Below the pieces are notes generated by a model. The model searched no databases. It was not told the origin of the DNA and saw only the letters and a program-made list of their open reading frames with translations. This document shows positions 1-10,843 of a DNA stretch of 64,000 bases, in pieces (position 1 is the first letter of the stretch; every line of letters begins with the position of its first letter). The position numbers were made by a program, and so were the translations under genes. Origin of the DNA: Iris pallida (taxonomy: Eukaryota > Streptophyta > Magnoliopsida > Asparagales > Iridaceae); NCBI GenBank assembly GCA_029216955.1, contig JANAVB010016199.1:10710595-10774594 (forward strand), given 5' to 3'.

Positions 1-131
1 GCACAAACTTGTGCCCCACTACACCTCATGTGCACACCTCAACACAAGCAATGCATTATATTGAGATACTCACCATTTGGTGTAGCCGATGTGGGACTAT
101 CTTTTCTAGTCCAAAGGCAAAAACACCAACA
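1..131 (-). mobile_element. Copia 3' LTR, first 131 bp only
   Basis: On the minus strand this begins TGTTGGTGTTTTTGCC at 131, the usual TGTTGG start of plant Copia LTRs. The same stretch recurs at about 5846-5978 with a few substitutions, so the two are the LTRs of one minus-strand element. The rest of this 3' LTR lies off the left edge of the window. Confidence 0.88.
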
Positions 132-141
132 ATCCCCCACA
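132..141 (-). other. Copia polypurine tract
   Basis: Minus-strand TGTGGGGGAT lies directly before the LTR start TGTTGG. This is the expected place and composition of the plus-strand priming site of a Copia element, and it fixes the 3' LTR boundary at 131/132. Confidence 0.85.
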
Positions 142-482
142 TATCTCAATATACGGATTGAGCGTTCCCCACAGTTACTGCCCATCATGCATTAGGAGAG
201 ATGTCGCTACGACTTGAATCTTCCCGTATAGGTTAAATAACAGCATGATACAAGAATGGACTAAGCCTTAAATTCTGCACCATAACTGCAATTCTTTCTA
301 CTCACATAATGACATCAACTGTGCTTCTGGCTGCACATTGAAGGCCTTGTGCCAGCCTGGTTTCAGTGTATAATTTTTGGGCGTCTACAAGTTTACCCTC
401 AAGAGACGGCCTGATATCTCTGTCCATACACTATAGGTGAGTTCTTTATAAAGAGTCATGGCATAAATCATTGCGCTTCTTT

Positions 483-911
483 GCGATGCTACGCCGCTAT
501 GACATATCATAAAGCCGAGGCTTTACCCCACCTGGGTACCTCATCGTAGTGTCATACTACTGTAGCATGAGGTCACAGGCCTCTTTGTAGTGCCAAACTA
601 CCCAGCATGAAGCCTTGCGCTTCCGTGCGGTGTTACGCCGCTATGACATGGCTCGCAAAGCCGAGGCTTTACCCTACCTGGTACCTCTTTGTGGTGTCAT
701 GCCACTGTAACATGAGGACATCGTCCTCTTTGTAGTGCTGTCTACTTCTCTTTATTACGATTATCATACAGCATTAGGCTACCTGCCTATTTGCGGTGCT
801 ACTCCGCTGTGACTTGGCTTACAAAGCCGAGGCATTACCCCTACCTGGGAACCTCATGGTGGATACACCCCACTGTAGCATGGAGTTACACTCCTTGTAG
901 TGCTGCGCTAC
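483..911 (-). repeat. Hairpin-rich tandem repeat in Copia 3' noncoding region
   Basis: This is about three imperfect copies of a 144-166 bp unit, anchored at 483, 627 and 793. Each unit holds short inverted repeats, mostly a 4-bp stem with a 7-nt loop. GTAG/CTAC stems lie at 546-560, 587-601, 732-745 (6-nt loop) and 897-911. GTGG/CCAC stems lie at 691-705 and 859-873. GCGG/CCGC stems lie at 627-641 and 793-807. GAGG/CCTC stems lie at 569-583 and 714-728. Stem arms change together between copies. An AAAGCC-GA-GGCTTT palindrome also recurs near 510 and 656. The block lies between the RNase H end and the polypurine tract. I see nothing recognisable in the flanking stretches 142-482 and 912-1189. 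Confidence 0.8.
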
Positions 912-1189
912 CGTGCTTACTGTAAAGCACTCCAGGCATTCACTCTGCCTGAGAACTCATTAAGGCATTTAAGCCAACCTTCCCACAGAAACCATTTTCC
1001 GCAGAAAACAATAGTAGACAATAGTAGTTATAGGTCTGTAACCTCTCCATGTCCAATAGAACATGTACCCACCGTTCCTGATATTCTTTCGATTAGTGGT
1101 CCTCCCTTGAACCAAACGCTAGATGCCTAGTAGATAAATCTTTGAACTAATAGTATAAAACTTTATGGTAGGAATACAATAATACAATA

Positions 1190-1549
1190 TCAGAATGCCT
1201 TCAAGCTCATTTTACAAGTTGTGTCATCGACCAGCTGGCGCTTGAGGCCCTTGGTGAACGGATCCGCCAGGTTCTCCTGACTCCGAACATCAATCACTGC
1301 AATAACACCTCTCTTGATAAGATCGTGTACTGCTCTGTGCTTCAACCGCACCGTTCTTTTCTTTCCGTTGAAGAGTTCATTTGATGCCACTGCTGCTGCC
1401 GCCTGGTTGTCACAATATATCGGTATTGCCGGTATCTGAGCCCCAACCACCGGAAGATCATACATGAGCTCCCGAAGCCACTCTACTTCATCTGTAGCAG
1501 CATCTAATGTAAAGAATTCAGATTCTATTGAGGAGCGAGATAACATAGT
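1190..1549 (-). pseudogene. Copia RNase H domain (polyprotein 3' end)
   Basis: This is the last segment of a broken Copia polyprotein, giving RNase H, which degrades template RNA during reverse transcription. Visible features are the SRSSIESEFFTLDAATDE block and the later PIYCDNQAAAAVASN block with its catalytic-type D, then a KHRAVHDLI helix and the C-terminal ADPFTKGL motif typical of plant Copia elements. It is separated from the reverse transcriptase by an in-frame TAG at 1547-1549 after the WKSKK motif, where relatives usually have Gln. Translation would end at 1190 after SLKAF. Confidence 0.9.
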
Positions 1550-2460
1550 CTACTTCTTCGACTTCCACGATATAGCAGCTCCGTCCATGGCGAATACGAT
1601 TCCACCTGTGGAATACTCGCTCTCCATATCTGAACACCAGCTAGCATCATTGAAGCCTTCCACTACTGACGGATCTCCGCTGTAGAAAAGTGCATATGTC
1701 TGAGTTTTCTTGAGATATCTCATAACACGCTTCACAGCTTTCCAGTGCTCAACGCCTGGATTGCTAGTGAACCGACTCAGCATTCCCACTGCAAAAGCTA
1801 TGTCAGGCCTTGTGGCAGTAGTAGCGTACATCAAGCTTCCGATGACGCTAGCGTACTCCAATTGCCTGACACTTTCCCTCGAATTTGGCTCCAGCTTCTG
1901 ATCACTCCAGTACGGTGTATCAATAAAAGGAAGATCTTGATACCCGTAGCGAGTGAGCATCTTCTCAATATAATGAGATTGTGACAGCGCTATTCCAGTG
2001 CCTGTCCGGATGATCTTGAGCCCCAAGATTACGTCGGCATCCCCCAAGTCCTTCATACTGAACTTGGTCGAGAGGAATTTCTTTGTCTCTGTGACGCAAC
2101 TTAAATCCGTACCTAGGATTAGCATGTCGTCCACGTAAAGACATACGATTACTCCTCTTCCGTCAGCAAACTTCATATAGACATACTTGTCTGTTTCACT
2201 GACCCTGTAGCCATTTGACCTTATCACCTTATCAAACTTCTTATGCCACATTTTGGGAGCTTGTTTCAAACCATACAGAGACTTCATCAACTTGCAGACT
2301 TTGTCTTCCAGACCTCTGACGACAAAACCTTCTGGTTGTTGTATGTAGATCTCTTCGGTCAGCTCGCCATTAAGGAATGCCGTTTTCACATCCATCTGAT
2401 GTATCACCAGCTTGTGTATTGCTGCTAGAGCAATTAACAATCTGATGGTTATCATCCGAG
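1550..2460 (-). pseudogene. Copia reverse transcriptase domain
   Basis: This is the reverse transcriptase of the Copia element. It shows the QMDVKTAFLNGEL motif, the PEGFV and LYGLKQAPKMWH motifs, and the active-site box YVDDMLILG. Downstream are the connecting motifs SLMYATTATRPDIAFAVG and VMRYLKKT. About 300 codons are open, a normal length for the domain. The upstream segment reaches it only through a one-base frameshift near 2508-2515, so the polyprotein is broken. All Copia domains run minus, in order gag, protease, integrase, reverse transcriptase, RNase H. Confidence 0.93.
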
Positions 2461-3405
2461 CTACTGGAGCATAAGTGTCAAAGTAGTCAATCCCCTGCTT
2501 CTGAGCAAACCCTTGGCCACTAGCCTGGCCTTGAACTTGTCAATAGTTCCATCTGCTTTCATCTTCTTCTTGAAGATCCATTTGCATCCGATGGGTCTTG
2601 CTCCTTCTGGCATGTCAACCAATACCCATGTGTTGTTGGAGGTGATTGAGTCAATCTCGTTGTCTATTGCCTCCTTCCAGAATACAGCATCTCTGGTCTT
2701 CATCTCCTCATCATAGGTCAGCGGATATGCTTCCACATGATAGGTGACGAAGTCTTCTCCGAAGTCTTTCGGCCTCCTCGTTCGCTTAGTTGACGGCTCA
2801 GCGAGTTCTGGTTCAGCTGGTGTCTCCTTGACGACAGCTTCATCTTGGACTACTGGTTCATTAAAGACTTCTGTCTGCTTTGTACCCTCATCATTCTCCG
2901 GAAGATCCGTGAGAACAATATTTTTGTGTTTTGTAAACTTGTCTTCAAAGTATTCAGCATCGCGAGATTCGATGATATGGTTTGACTCGATATCAAGAAA
3001 TCTTCGAGCATCACTCTTCTCGGCATACCCTAAGAAGATCGCCTTCATAGTCCTTGTCCCCAGCTTCTGAATCTTCAGATCCGGGAGCTTCACATAAGTC
3101 AGACACCCCCATACTCGAATGACATTCAAGTTAGGTCTGACTTTGAACCAGAGTTCATGAGGAGTTATGTCGGAAGTTGCATATGGCACTCTGTTCAGAA
3201 TGAACGTTGCCGTTAGTGCAGCTTCTCCCCAGTAACACTTTGGAAGACCCGCAGTCAACAGCATGGAGTTCATCATCTCTGTCAACGTTCTGTTCTTCCT
3301 TTTTGCTACTCCGTTGGATTGAGGAAAGTACGGAGCCGTTGTCTCATTGATGATTCCATGTTCTTTGCAGAATGATAAGAATTCATGAGACCGATACTCC
3401 CCGCC
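2461..3405 (-). pseudogene. Copia integrase C-terminal half and start of reverse transcriptase
   Basis: After a TGA at 3406-3408 the frame continues with the second half of the integrase core (motifs around NGVAKRKNRTL and GEAALTATFILNR). Then come the GKWKV-type C-terminal region (HELWFKVRPNLNVIRVWGC, KAIFLGYAEKSD) and a charged linker. Last is the N-terminal reverse transcriptase segment KEAIDNEIDSITSNNTWVLV with GCKWIFKKK and FKARLVAKG. The first usual Met is at 3285, but homology begins upstream of it. A frameshift right after the ARLVAKG block takes the frame to a stop at 2461. Confidence 0.88.
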
Positions 3406-4545
3406 TCAATCACTCCTTAACCTCTTGAGTTGTTGTCCAGTTTGCCGCTCAGCCTCGGCCCTGAACTCCTTGAACTTCTCGAATGCTTCGTCTTTAGACT
3501 TGAGCAAGTAGACGAAAGCATACTTTGAGAAGTCATCGATGAAAGTAATGAAATACTTCATCCCAGCCTTTGTAGAGAATTGTTTGAAGTCACAGATATC
3601 TGAGTGAACCAACTCCAGAAGATCTGTGCTTCGATGGACCCTGTAAAAGGGTTTCCTTGTGATCTTCGTCTGAGCACATACTTCGCATTTCTCTACCTTA
3701 CCCCCACACTTGGAGATAAGTCCTAGACTAGACATTCTGTTAATTCTTTTACAATGAACATGTCCTAGCCTATTATGCCACAACTCAAGAGAATAATCAA
3801 AAAAAGTGATTGTATTTATATTTTCATGCTGGGTTACAACAAACTGAATCTTGTACATTCCTTCAGTTTGGAAAGCTTTCCCGAAGAATGTACCCTTCTT
3901 GGACATCACTAACTGGCCAGCATTGATGTCCATCCTCAAGCCTGCGTTGCAGAGCAGACTTCCAGAGATCAGGTTCTTAGCAATTACTGGAACATGCTTC
4001 ACACCTTGAAGCGTCAGAGTGTTCCCCGATGTGAGTTTCAGCTCCACCGTCCCGATCCCCAGTACTTCAGCTTGTGCCTGGTTTGCCATTATGACCTTCT
4101 CTGAAGTTGGCTCATAAGAGACGAACCAGTCTTTGTCTGAACAGACATGGCAGGTCGCACCAGTATCTATCCACCAGTCCAAGTCAGCCCCCACAGTTGC
4201 AACCTGTGCTATCATGGCAACTAGATTAGTAATCATAGAAACCTTACTAGGCTCACCTTGTTCTTTGGGCTTGGACTTCCATTCAGATTTGTAGTGGCCC
4301 TTCTTGCCACAATTAAAGCAAGTCACATAGGACTTGGACTTCTGCTGCTTGAAAGCAGGACCCTTCACTTTCAGATTCGTGAAGTCCTTCTTTTTACGAT
4401 GAGAAGCAACCTGCTTCCCCTGGTACTCTCTGGTTTGGACCAGATTTGCCTTCACCAGTTGTTTGGACAGAGTATCCATCTTCTGTTGAGAGCGCATCTC
4501 GTCCTCAACATGGATCTCTTGCAAGAAATCTTCCAAGCTAATTTA
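3406..4545 (-). pseudogene. Copia gag zinc knuckle, protease and integrase N-terminus
   Basis: This segment contains the CCHC nucleocapsid knuckle CFNCGKKGHYKSE, whose last Cys is replaced. The aspartic protease site WWIDTGATCHVC follows. Next comes the gag-pre-integrase HHCC zinc finger (LWHNRLGHVHCKR ... CEVCAQTK), then the integrase core start (LELVHSDICDF, YFITFIDDFSKYAFVYLLKSK). Two lesions bound it: TAA at 4543-4545, separating it from upstream gag, and TGA at 3406-3408 in the conserved LRSD-GGEY motif, where an Arg CGA to TGA transition is the simplest explanation. Confidence 0.9.
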
Positions 4546-5103
4546 CATCTTCTTTCGATGCATCATTGCATAGAAGTTGCTCCATTCTGTAGGAAGTTTT
4601 GCGACGATCCCTCCAACGACAAACTTGTCGACGAGGGGCATGTTCTCGTCTTCTAGTTTCTGACGCAACTTCAGAAACTCCTTCACTTGGGGCAGCATCG
4701 CCTTCTCGTCTTCGAAGGTCCACTTGTGGTATTTTTCTACCATGAAGATCTTGGACCGGTTCTCGTCATCTTCATAGAGCTTTCCCAAGGAGTCCCATAT
4801 CTCTTTGGCAGATGTCTTCTTGGAGTAGGACTCTGCCAGAGAGTCTTCTATGGAATTGAGTATCAGTAGTTTGCATATACTGTTTTCTCTCTTCCACTTC
4901 GCTTGCTTGGTCGTAGCAGCGGCCACAGCCGTAGCAGATCCAGTGGTTGGAACGATCGATTCTTCTTCTGACAGCATGTGATCAACATTCACGAGTTAAA
5001 GATTTAAAGTGACTTTTTGTCTCCATATCTGGAAGTGTTCGCCATCGAATTTCTCCAACTTGTTAAAGCCGGTATCGATGAGCGAAGCACGAGAATTATC
5101 CAT
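4546..5103 (-). pseudogene. Copia gag N-terminal region
   Basis: From the ATG at 5101-5103 the frame reads MDNSRASLIDTGFNKLEKFD and continues into FQIWRQK, the plant Copia gag start with its F-DG-N/H-W-W/R pattern. An in-frame TAA at 4996-4998 interrupts it. The frame then resumes through SKKTSAKEIWDSLGKLYED, MVEKYHKWTFEDE and VKEFLKLRQKLEDE, the usual gag helices (UBN2-like). The open stretch ends at TAA 4543-4545. With the stops at 4996, 4543, 3406 and 1547 and the frameshift near 2510, this element cannot make its own polyprotein. Confidence 0.88.
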
Positions 5104-5978
5104 CTTCTTAATAAAGCTTTGAGATTGTTAGTGCCGAGGCACAATTTTCGATGGAAAATTCTGAAACTGAAACAATTGTACACACAACGTTTTAAATGCA
5201 GCACCTTAAAGAAGATGTGCAACAGAGATCCTGGAGGATTCTAAATTACGAGGATCTAAAAAGATTCTACGTAATACACAAAAAATCTAAAGAGACTTTG
5301 TGCAAGCAACTATCGGCAGTAGAGCTTCTAAAAAGAAGTTACTGTAAAAGGCAACAGCAGCGATGACAGGCGAGAATGAGATGTTGGGGTGAATGAACCA
5401 CCGTTTCTCAAAGCTTTATTCACCCCACACGAGCACGAACAGCTTCCAGGAACCAGCAAGTTCACGAAGAACTTCTGGAACGCTCGTAAGTCAATATTTG
5501 AGACTTGAACGAGCTTTCTGGACTTAATAGACTCCCTCAACTCTCTTCTTGGTGCATCTTTCAAAGGAGGCCAAGGGGCTCTATTTATAGAGTGGAGTTG
5601 AGACTTCACCTCTTCTTCTATCCGATGTGGGACTAAAATACCAATACTCAAAAATAGAGTTTGATATTTTAGATCATCCCACAATCAGCATAGAAGTGTG
5701 CCAGTCCACGCCTACCCCCCGAACACTCCCGTGCATGCACGAGACATCCTGGAGTCCGTGTCCGAGTCCGAGTCCGCACAACAAAAATTAACTTGTATCC
5801 TTGTTGGATTTAATCCTTTTTCCTTCTAGGAAAATACTTCCACATGGCACAAACTTGTGCCCCACTACACCTCATGTGCACATCTCAACACAAGCAATAC
5901 ATTATATTGAGATACTCACAATTTGGTGCAGCCGATGTGGGACTATCTTTTCTAGTCCAAAGGCAAAAACACCAACAG
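5104..5978 (-). mobile_element. Copia 5' LTR plus leader
   Basis: The 5' LTR starts at 5978 on the minus strand with TGTTGGTGTTTTTGCC, matching the 131-bp fragment at the left edge. Its 3' boundary cannot be fixed because the other LTR copy is off the window, and no canonical initiator-Met primer site (TGGTATCAGAGC) is visible before gag. The LTR and untranslated leader are therefore given together. The element interrupts a Gypsy integrase reading frame that resumes immediately to the right. Confidence 0.75.
5581..5589 (-). promoter_or_regulatory. TATA box of Copia 5' LTR
   Basis: Minus-strand TATAAATAG in a GC-balanced context (CTCTATAAATAGAGCC) lies about 390 bp into the LTR, a normal place for the U3 promoter of a plant Copia element. 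Confidence 0.6.
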
Positions 5979-5983
5979 TCACC

Positions 5984-6330
5984 AGGTTCAAAGTAAAGGG
6001 AAAGTCGAGTCCGAGATTTATGGGTCTACTTGAAATACTAAAGCGAGTCCCCCAGTTGCTTACCAGATCGCATTGTCACCAGCACTGTTGGATTTGCATG
6101 GTATCTTTTATGTCTCGCAACTACAAAAATATGTATACGACCCGAGCCACGTGGAAGATTTAGGTCAACTGGATTTGAAGGCAGACTTGTCGTATGTAGA
6201 AGAACCTCTGCAGATCTTGGAGCATAAGGACAAATTACTTCAGAATCGTGTGATCCCTCTCATTCGCATATAATGGTGGAACCATTCAGTCGAGGAGTCG
6301 ACCTGAGAACTTGAGTCCGAGATGAAGAAA
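5984..6330 (+). pseudogene. Gypsy polyprotein C-terminus (integrase tail), broken
   Basis: The plus strand encodes the end of a chromovirus-type Gypsy polyprotein. It begins near RFKVKGKSSPRF, shifts frame once before the AYQIALSPALLDLHG stretch, and continues with the signature FYVSQLQKYVYDPSHV. It then passes into a YVEEPLQILEHKDKLLQNR segment and a WWNHSVEESTWELES stretch, after an in-frame stop where relatives have a basic or aliphatic residue plus W. This is the sequence into which the Copia element inserted. The upstream part of this Gypsy element is beyond the left edge. Confidence 0.85.
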
Positions 6331-6409
6331 AAAATTTCTTTATTTTTTTCTTAGTGGTAGGTTTCATTCTTAAGTTTTGAGGACCAAAATTTTTCTTAGT
6401 TGGTTATGA

Positions 6410-8035
6410 TGTAGTGTCCCGTCCCAACATCGTACACGTTTCTCGTTACGATGTGAGAGCACGGTCAAGAAACATTATTCGCTATCGATTGGTCGAGATC
6501 GGTTGAATCAAGATCCGTTCTACGTTATAAAATGACTTCTTCAGAATCAAGCCCCCATATTAAATGGGTTGCGTCTCGAGGATGGACTCTATATTTGAGT
6601 CAGGAGGGACCTCCCGTCGCTCTATTTTTTATGCCATACTTCTTTGGCTTTGGTTTTGTGAATGCATTTTCGTAAATGTTTTTGATAGATTTTATTGCTT
6701 GTATTCTTCGAACTTCGTACTTCATATCAAATCTCGAAGGTAAGGGTAGAGTATTGTTCATTTTCTCATGCGATTTCAAGTGATTGAGTAGCCGAGTGCA
6801 CGGTTTAGAAGACTCTTTTCTCTCGCTCATTCAATCATTGGTGAGTGGCTTGACTCTCTTCTTGACCCTCTTGTTCTCCAATCAGTCGATAACATCAATA
6901 GCCCGAATGTTGCATAACTATTTTATAGAATTTTACATGTTTACTTGTGTATAACTGTTATACCATAAAACTGTTCACATGCTGATGTTATGCCTTCTAT
7001 AGAACTGTGTTAATAAAAATAGAAAATGAATCAATGAATAAACACTGCTAAATGATAAGGCAAGATATGCTAAACTTGGTTAAGTTTCCTATAAAATTGT
7101 AGACCATGCTCGAATAATTAATTTTAGTCTAGCACGGTTATGGACAACTTGTGCACAAGGGCGATGTTTTTTCGTACACCTAGGACCACGGGACCGATTT
7201 TGTCTAGGGAGAAACACGGTATAGTTGAGTTGGGTTAAAGCAAGGGATAACTCAGGGACTTTCACTGGAGCTTACTGCTTGCGTTGAAAGGACCCCATCT
7301 AACCAGGCTATGTCCAGAATGGCTAGTCATTGCTAGTGACCTCTACAACACATACTATTTTTAGTCATTATTGACAAACTGGAAGAAAATATTATGGTAA
7401 GCCTATATTGCAACTTCATGCTCCGCCGTGGGTAAGTTCTAGCATAATTTAACTTGTTTATGTCATATCAAACGACATATACGAAACTGACTAGGATGGC
7501 TAGAAAGATCAATAAAATATGCTGCAAGTTTCACATAATTTAATGAACCAAATGAGAGCATGGAATTTAATTAGTCATTCACCAGTACACGACAATGTAC
7601 CGATCCTCGTTCTTCACAGGTGTTGCTAACCAAGGAGACATGGCGAACAACTAAAGGTGACTTCTGAACATTTTAAAGCCTAGCTAGAGTGTGAAGGTGC
7701 ACTCAATTCTTTTGAAGACCATATTCCAATCCAAAGAAGATGACTCAACTCTCCCCAATTAAAGGTGTCTTGAATGTTTTAGTTGTATAAAGGGGTGTGA
7801 TGTATGGAACGGCTATCTCATCGATGTTTATTTTATAATTGAGTCAGTTTGTAAGCCCGTACGGTAACTCTCTTTTGTATCTGGGTCAATATAAATGTAA
7901 TTTAGTATTATCAATGAAAAGAAAGTTATTTCTATACAAATGTGTTCAAATTACTCTGCGTACTCTCTTAGATGACGTGTTTCGGATAATCTTATGTAAC
8001 TGTCTCGTGCGAGCGTAATTTAGGCCCGCATGACA
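6410..8035 (+). mobile_element. Probable Gypsy 3' LTR of the 5984 remnant
   Basis: After the integrase tail come TTTTGAGGACCAAAATTTTT (6376-6395), the decayed purine-rich tail seen before Gypsy 3' LTRs, and then TGTAGTGTCCCGTCCC at 6410, a plausible LTR start. The right end is uncertain. A TG..CA-compatible end lies near 8035, after poly(A)-signal-like AATGAAAAG around 7914. There is no second copy in the window to confirm it, and no coding sequence is recognised within it. Confidence 0.45.
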
Positions 8036-8414
8036 TCATGTCCAGGGAACAATTTACGATTCTACCAAATCGGGATATGGCACAGATGTCTCTTTTGATG
8101 CTTCGAATTCATATCCGTCTAGTTTAGCGGATATCGGATAATATTTGATCAGCTAAAAAATTTGAATGTTATTATTCAAATATTCGAAATACGAAATACT
8201 AGAATTTAGTTATTATCCGAATATCCAAAAACTAAATTCAATTGCTCTATTTGAGCCATTTTATTTTCTGCTAAATTCTAAGAATGCTTAACTAACTTGC
8301 TTTATACATTGCGCTATTTGAGCCCTTTTGTCTTCTGTTGGAAATTCCAACAATGCTCAATTTGAGCCGATATATATATATCTGGCAGAAAAATATATAT
8401 ATATATATATATAT
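8036..8414. other. Unassigned AT-rich stretch
   Basis: No gene is seen. It contains small inverted repeats (for example TTTGAATGTTATTATTCAAA near 8161) and three short direct echoes of a CTATTTGAGCC motif near 8246, 8310 and 8356, plus two short (TA)n runs at 8370-8415. Confidence 0.5.
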
Positions 8415-8986
8415 ATCTGGTAGACAAGCATTCCAAAGAAGTGGTCTATCCTTATTTGGAGAGCAGCTCGGAAGAGGTTACCCACCAACAATATTCTGCG
8501 CACCATTGGATTCAGCTTGGCATCTGCTTGCAACTGCTGTACAGATCATTAGACGAAAAACGTTGACCACATATTTTGTCATGGGGAATTACCCGCCAGG
8601 GTCTGGAGACTGCTATCTCAAAGATGTAGAAGGGCGCTGGGTTTTGGGCGCATTCACGACCTCCTGGCTGACTGGGCTACTGCGTCTCACGGACACCAAC
8701 TTGTAGCGGCTACAGCCATATGGGTTATTTGAAAGAATCGCAACAAAGCAAGATATGAGGGCTAACAGTACAATGAAGACAAGATAATCATGGAGGTCAC
8801 TAGGTAGTGCCAGAAGATCAGGTCCTGCTGCTCTCACGGGCAGCATAGTTTTTGGGTTTCTTTTTTCTCCTAATCTTCGGTTCTCAGGTTTTGCTGGTAT
8901 ACTTGTATATGCGTCGGCATTTTGTGCCTAGGGGTATACTTGTACAGGCTTCGGCATTTTGAGCTTTACTGGAATAAAATGGAGTA

Positions 8987-8991
<5 letters not shown>
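8415..8991 (+). pseudogene. LINE ORF2 C-terminal remnant (zf-RVT region) and 3' UTR
   Basis: From 8433 the plus strand reads PKKWSILIWRAARKRLPTNN, then a Cys pair (ACNCC) and VDHIFCHGELPARVW. This is the zinc-binding region that follows reverse transcriptase in plant L1-type LINEs. In-frame stops (TAG near 8548, TGA near 8730) show it is dead. The ATAIWVI-KNRNKARYE ending is the same C-terminal motif as in the opposite-strand LINE next door. The 3' UTR contains a near-duplicate GGTATACTTGTA...TCGGCATTTTG block (8897 and 8933) and ends at the (TA)n tract. Confidence 0.82.

Positions 8992-9055
<64 letters not shown>
8992..9055. repeat. (TA)n microsatellite between two LINE tails
   Basis: A pure TA dinucleotide tract. 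A plus-strand LINE ends at its left side and a minus-strand LINE ends at its right side, so it may derive from LINE 3' tails. Confidence 0.95.
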
Positions 9056-9059
<4 letters not shown>

Positions 9060-9281
9060 TTTGTGAAAGGAAATATATTAATAATCAGAACCAAAATCGG
9101 ATGGCCTACAGCAAGATGGCCACCCCAAACAAGCCAAGCATATAAACAAAATGAACATGCCATGACTCAAAAAAAACCAAAAAAACCAATCAAACATCAA
9201 AATGCTACACCCCCTATGCGCAAAGACTACAATGCTCCTGATACCCCCTTCCTTATTGCTCTCCGCCTTTGCTTTGCCATA
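9056..9281 (-). other. LINE 3' untranslated region
   Basis: This noncoding tail of the minus-strand LINE runs from the end of the ORF2 remnant to the (TA)n tract. No other gene signal is visible. Confidence 0.55.
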
Positions 9282-10843
9282 TTATCTCTCAACCTCCCGT
9301 ATAATCTCTTGGAGTGTAAATCTATTATCTTCGTATCTGTATTTCTTCCTATTCTTCCATATAACCCAAATGACCGTCGTGGCATGCATTTTGCTATCAA
9401 TATTTAGTTTGTGCACGAGCCAAGTCTTCAATCTGTCATCGATAGGCATCCTACTTCCTCCCAAAGCATATAGAGAACCTAGCCAATCCCACACTTTGCT
9501 CGCCATATCACCCTAAGACAAAACATGGCTAACGGACTCCTCCTCTGGCTGGTTACAACAACGGCACCGAGAGGCCATCGCAATCCCAAAAGCTTTGACA
9601 GCGTCGTCGGTAGGAAACTTACCTCTCATCGTTCTCCAGAGTAGGATCCTCCATTTCAGCAAAAAATGTCTGTTCCACGCCTCCTCCACGTTCTTGGCCA
9701 CCGGGTGCTTGAACCTGATCGCCTCTCACGCCGATTTGAGAGAGAAGCACCCAGCAGCATCCATCGACCAGGACAGGTAGTCTTCGCCGTCGGTTACCCT
9801 AACTCCACCTGCCGTAACCTCCCGAGCAACCTCCTCACCAGACCAACGCACAAGCAAATTGAAATCCAAACCCACGCCCTCCATCCAGACCTGGTGAATA
9901 TGGGACAAGGGATACCCGGCCTCCACCGACGTCATCCTTTCCGCTCCCGCCTAGTGTTCAAACAAGATCGAGCTAGCACCATTCCCAACACACAACCTTA
10001 TGTGCCTCTCTCCAAGCTCCTGACCACGTAATATCCTACGCCAAACATTGGAAGCCTTACTGTTAGCCGAAGCGGTAGTTGGGATCCATCTAGCAAAGTG
10101 CCTCTCCTTGAAGAAGTCATTCCATAACATCCTCTTACTTCTAAGCATCCACCATACCTTAACCAAAAATGCATCGATTACCTTAAGAATCCTCCGAAGT
10201 CCCATCCCACCCTCATCGATCGGTTTTGCCATGCTCTGCCAACTAGCTAGCCCAGACCATCCTCCCTGCACCATGGCCCCAAAAGAAGCTAACAAATAAC
10301 TTCTTAATAACTCTGAGTACCTTTTTCGAAGGATCACACATCGTGATAATGTACGTCAGAATAGCGCCTAACACATGTTAGAGGAGAATCAGCTTACCAC
10401 TTGGAGATAGGGTGTTGTTGTGCCACTCTTCAATCCGATTTTGATCTTGTCAATCAAGGGAATGAATAGATATAACCTCCTCCTCCCGTACGCTATCGGG
10501 AACCCGAAGTAAGAGAAGGGGGACACTTTACCTCCATGCCAACTAGCTACCGCAATTAGCCCTTCCCGACTCCGGAAAATGATGGTGGACATATATGACG
10601 CTTTTCAACTTGTTAACCCTCTATCCCGAAGCCCTTTGGTACCTATTGATGCACTTGTCAACCATGGAGATAGTTTTCTTGTCCCCGCATAGAAGATGAG
10701 GATGTCATCTGTATACGCCAGGTGCGTCACCAATGGGCAACTGCTAGTCGAGTAATACCTGCTGAAACTACGGCTCTCTTCTATCTTCTTAAGGCAAAGG
10801 CTGAGGAGGTCTGCCATGACGACGAAGATGGTCGAAGATAAAG
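9282..10843 (-). pseudogene. LINE (L1-type) ORF2 remnant: reverse transcriptase to zf-RVT
   Basis: Successive short open stretches in different frames together give the back half of a plant LINE ORF2. The reverse transcriptase active site VTHLAYTDDILIFYAG lies near 10700. The post-RT thumb-like region (SYLLASFGAMVQGGWSGLAS, near 10250) and AKPIDEGGMGLRRI follow. Then comes a linker with WSMDAAGCFSLKSA, and last the zf-RVT region LKWRILLWRTMRGKFPTDD with CRCC and the C-terminal ATTVIWVIWKNRKKYRYE. At least four frame changes and stops are needed. The upstream part is cut at 10843/10844 by the start of an LTR. Confidence 0.88.

Noticed and set aside
8922..9163. ORFs with an IYIYIY core on both strands
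   Set aside because: They arise from the (TA)n microsatellite and read equally well on both strands.
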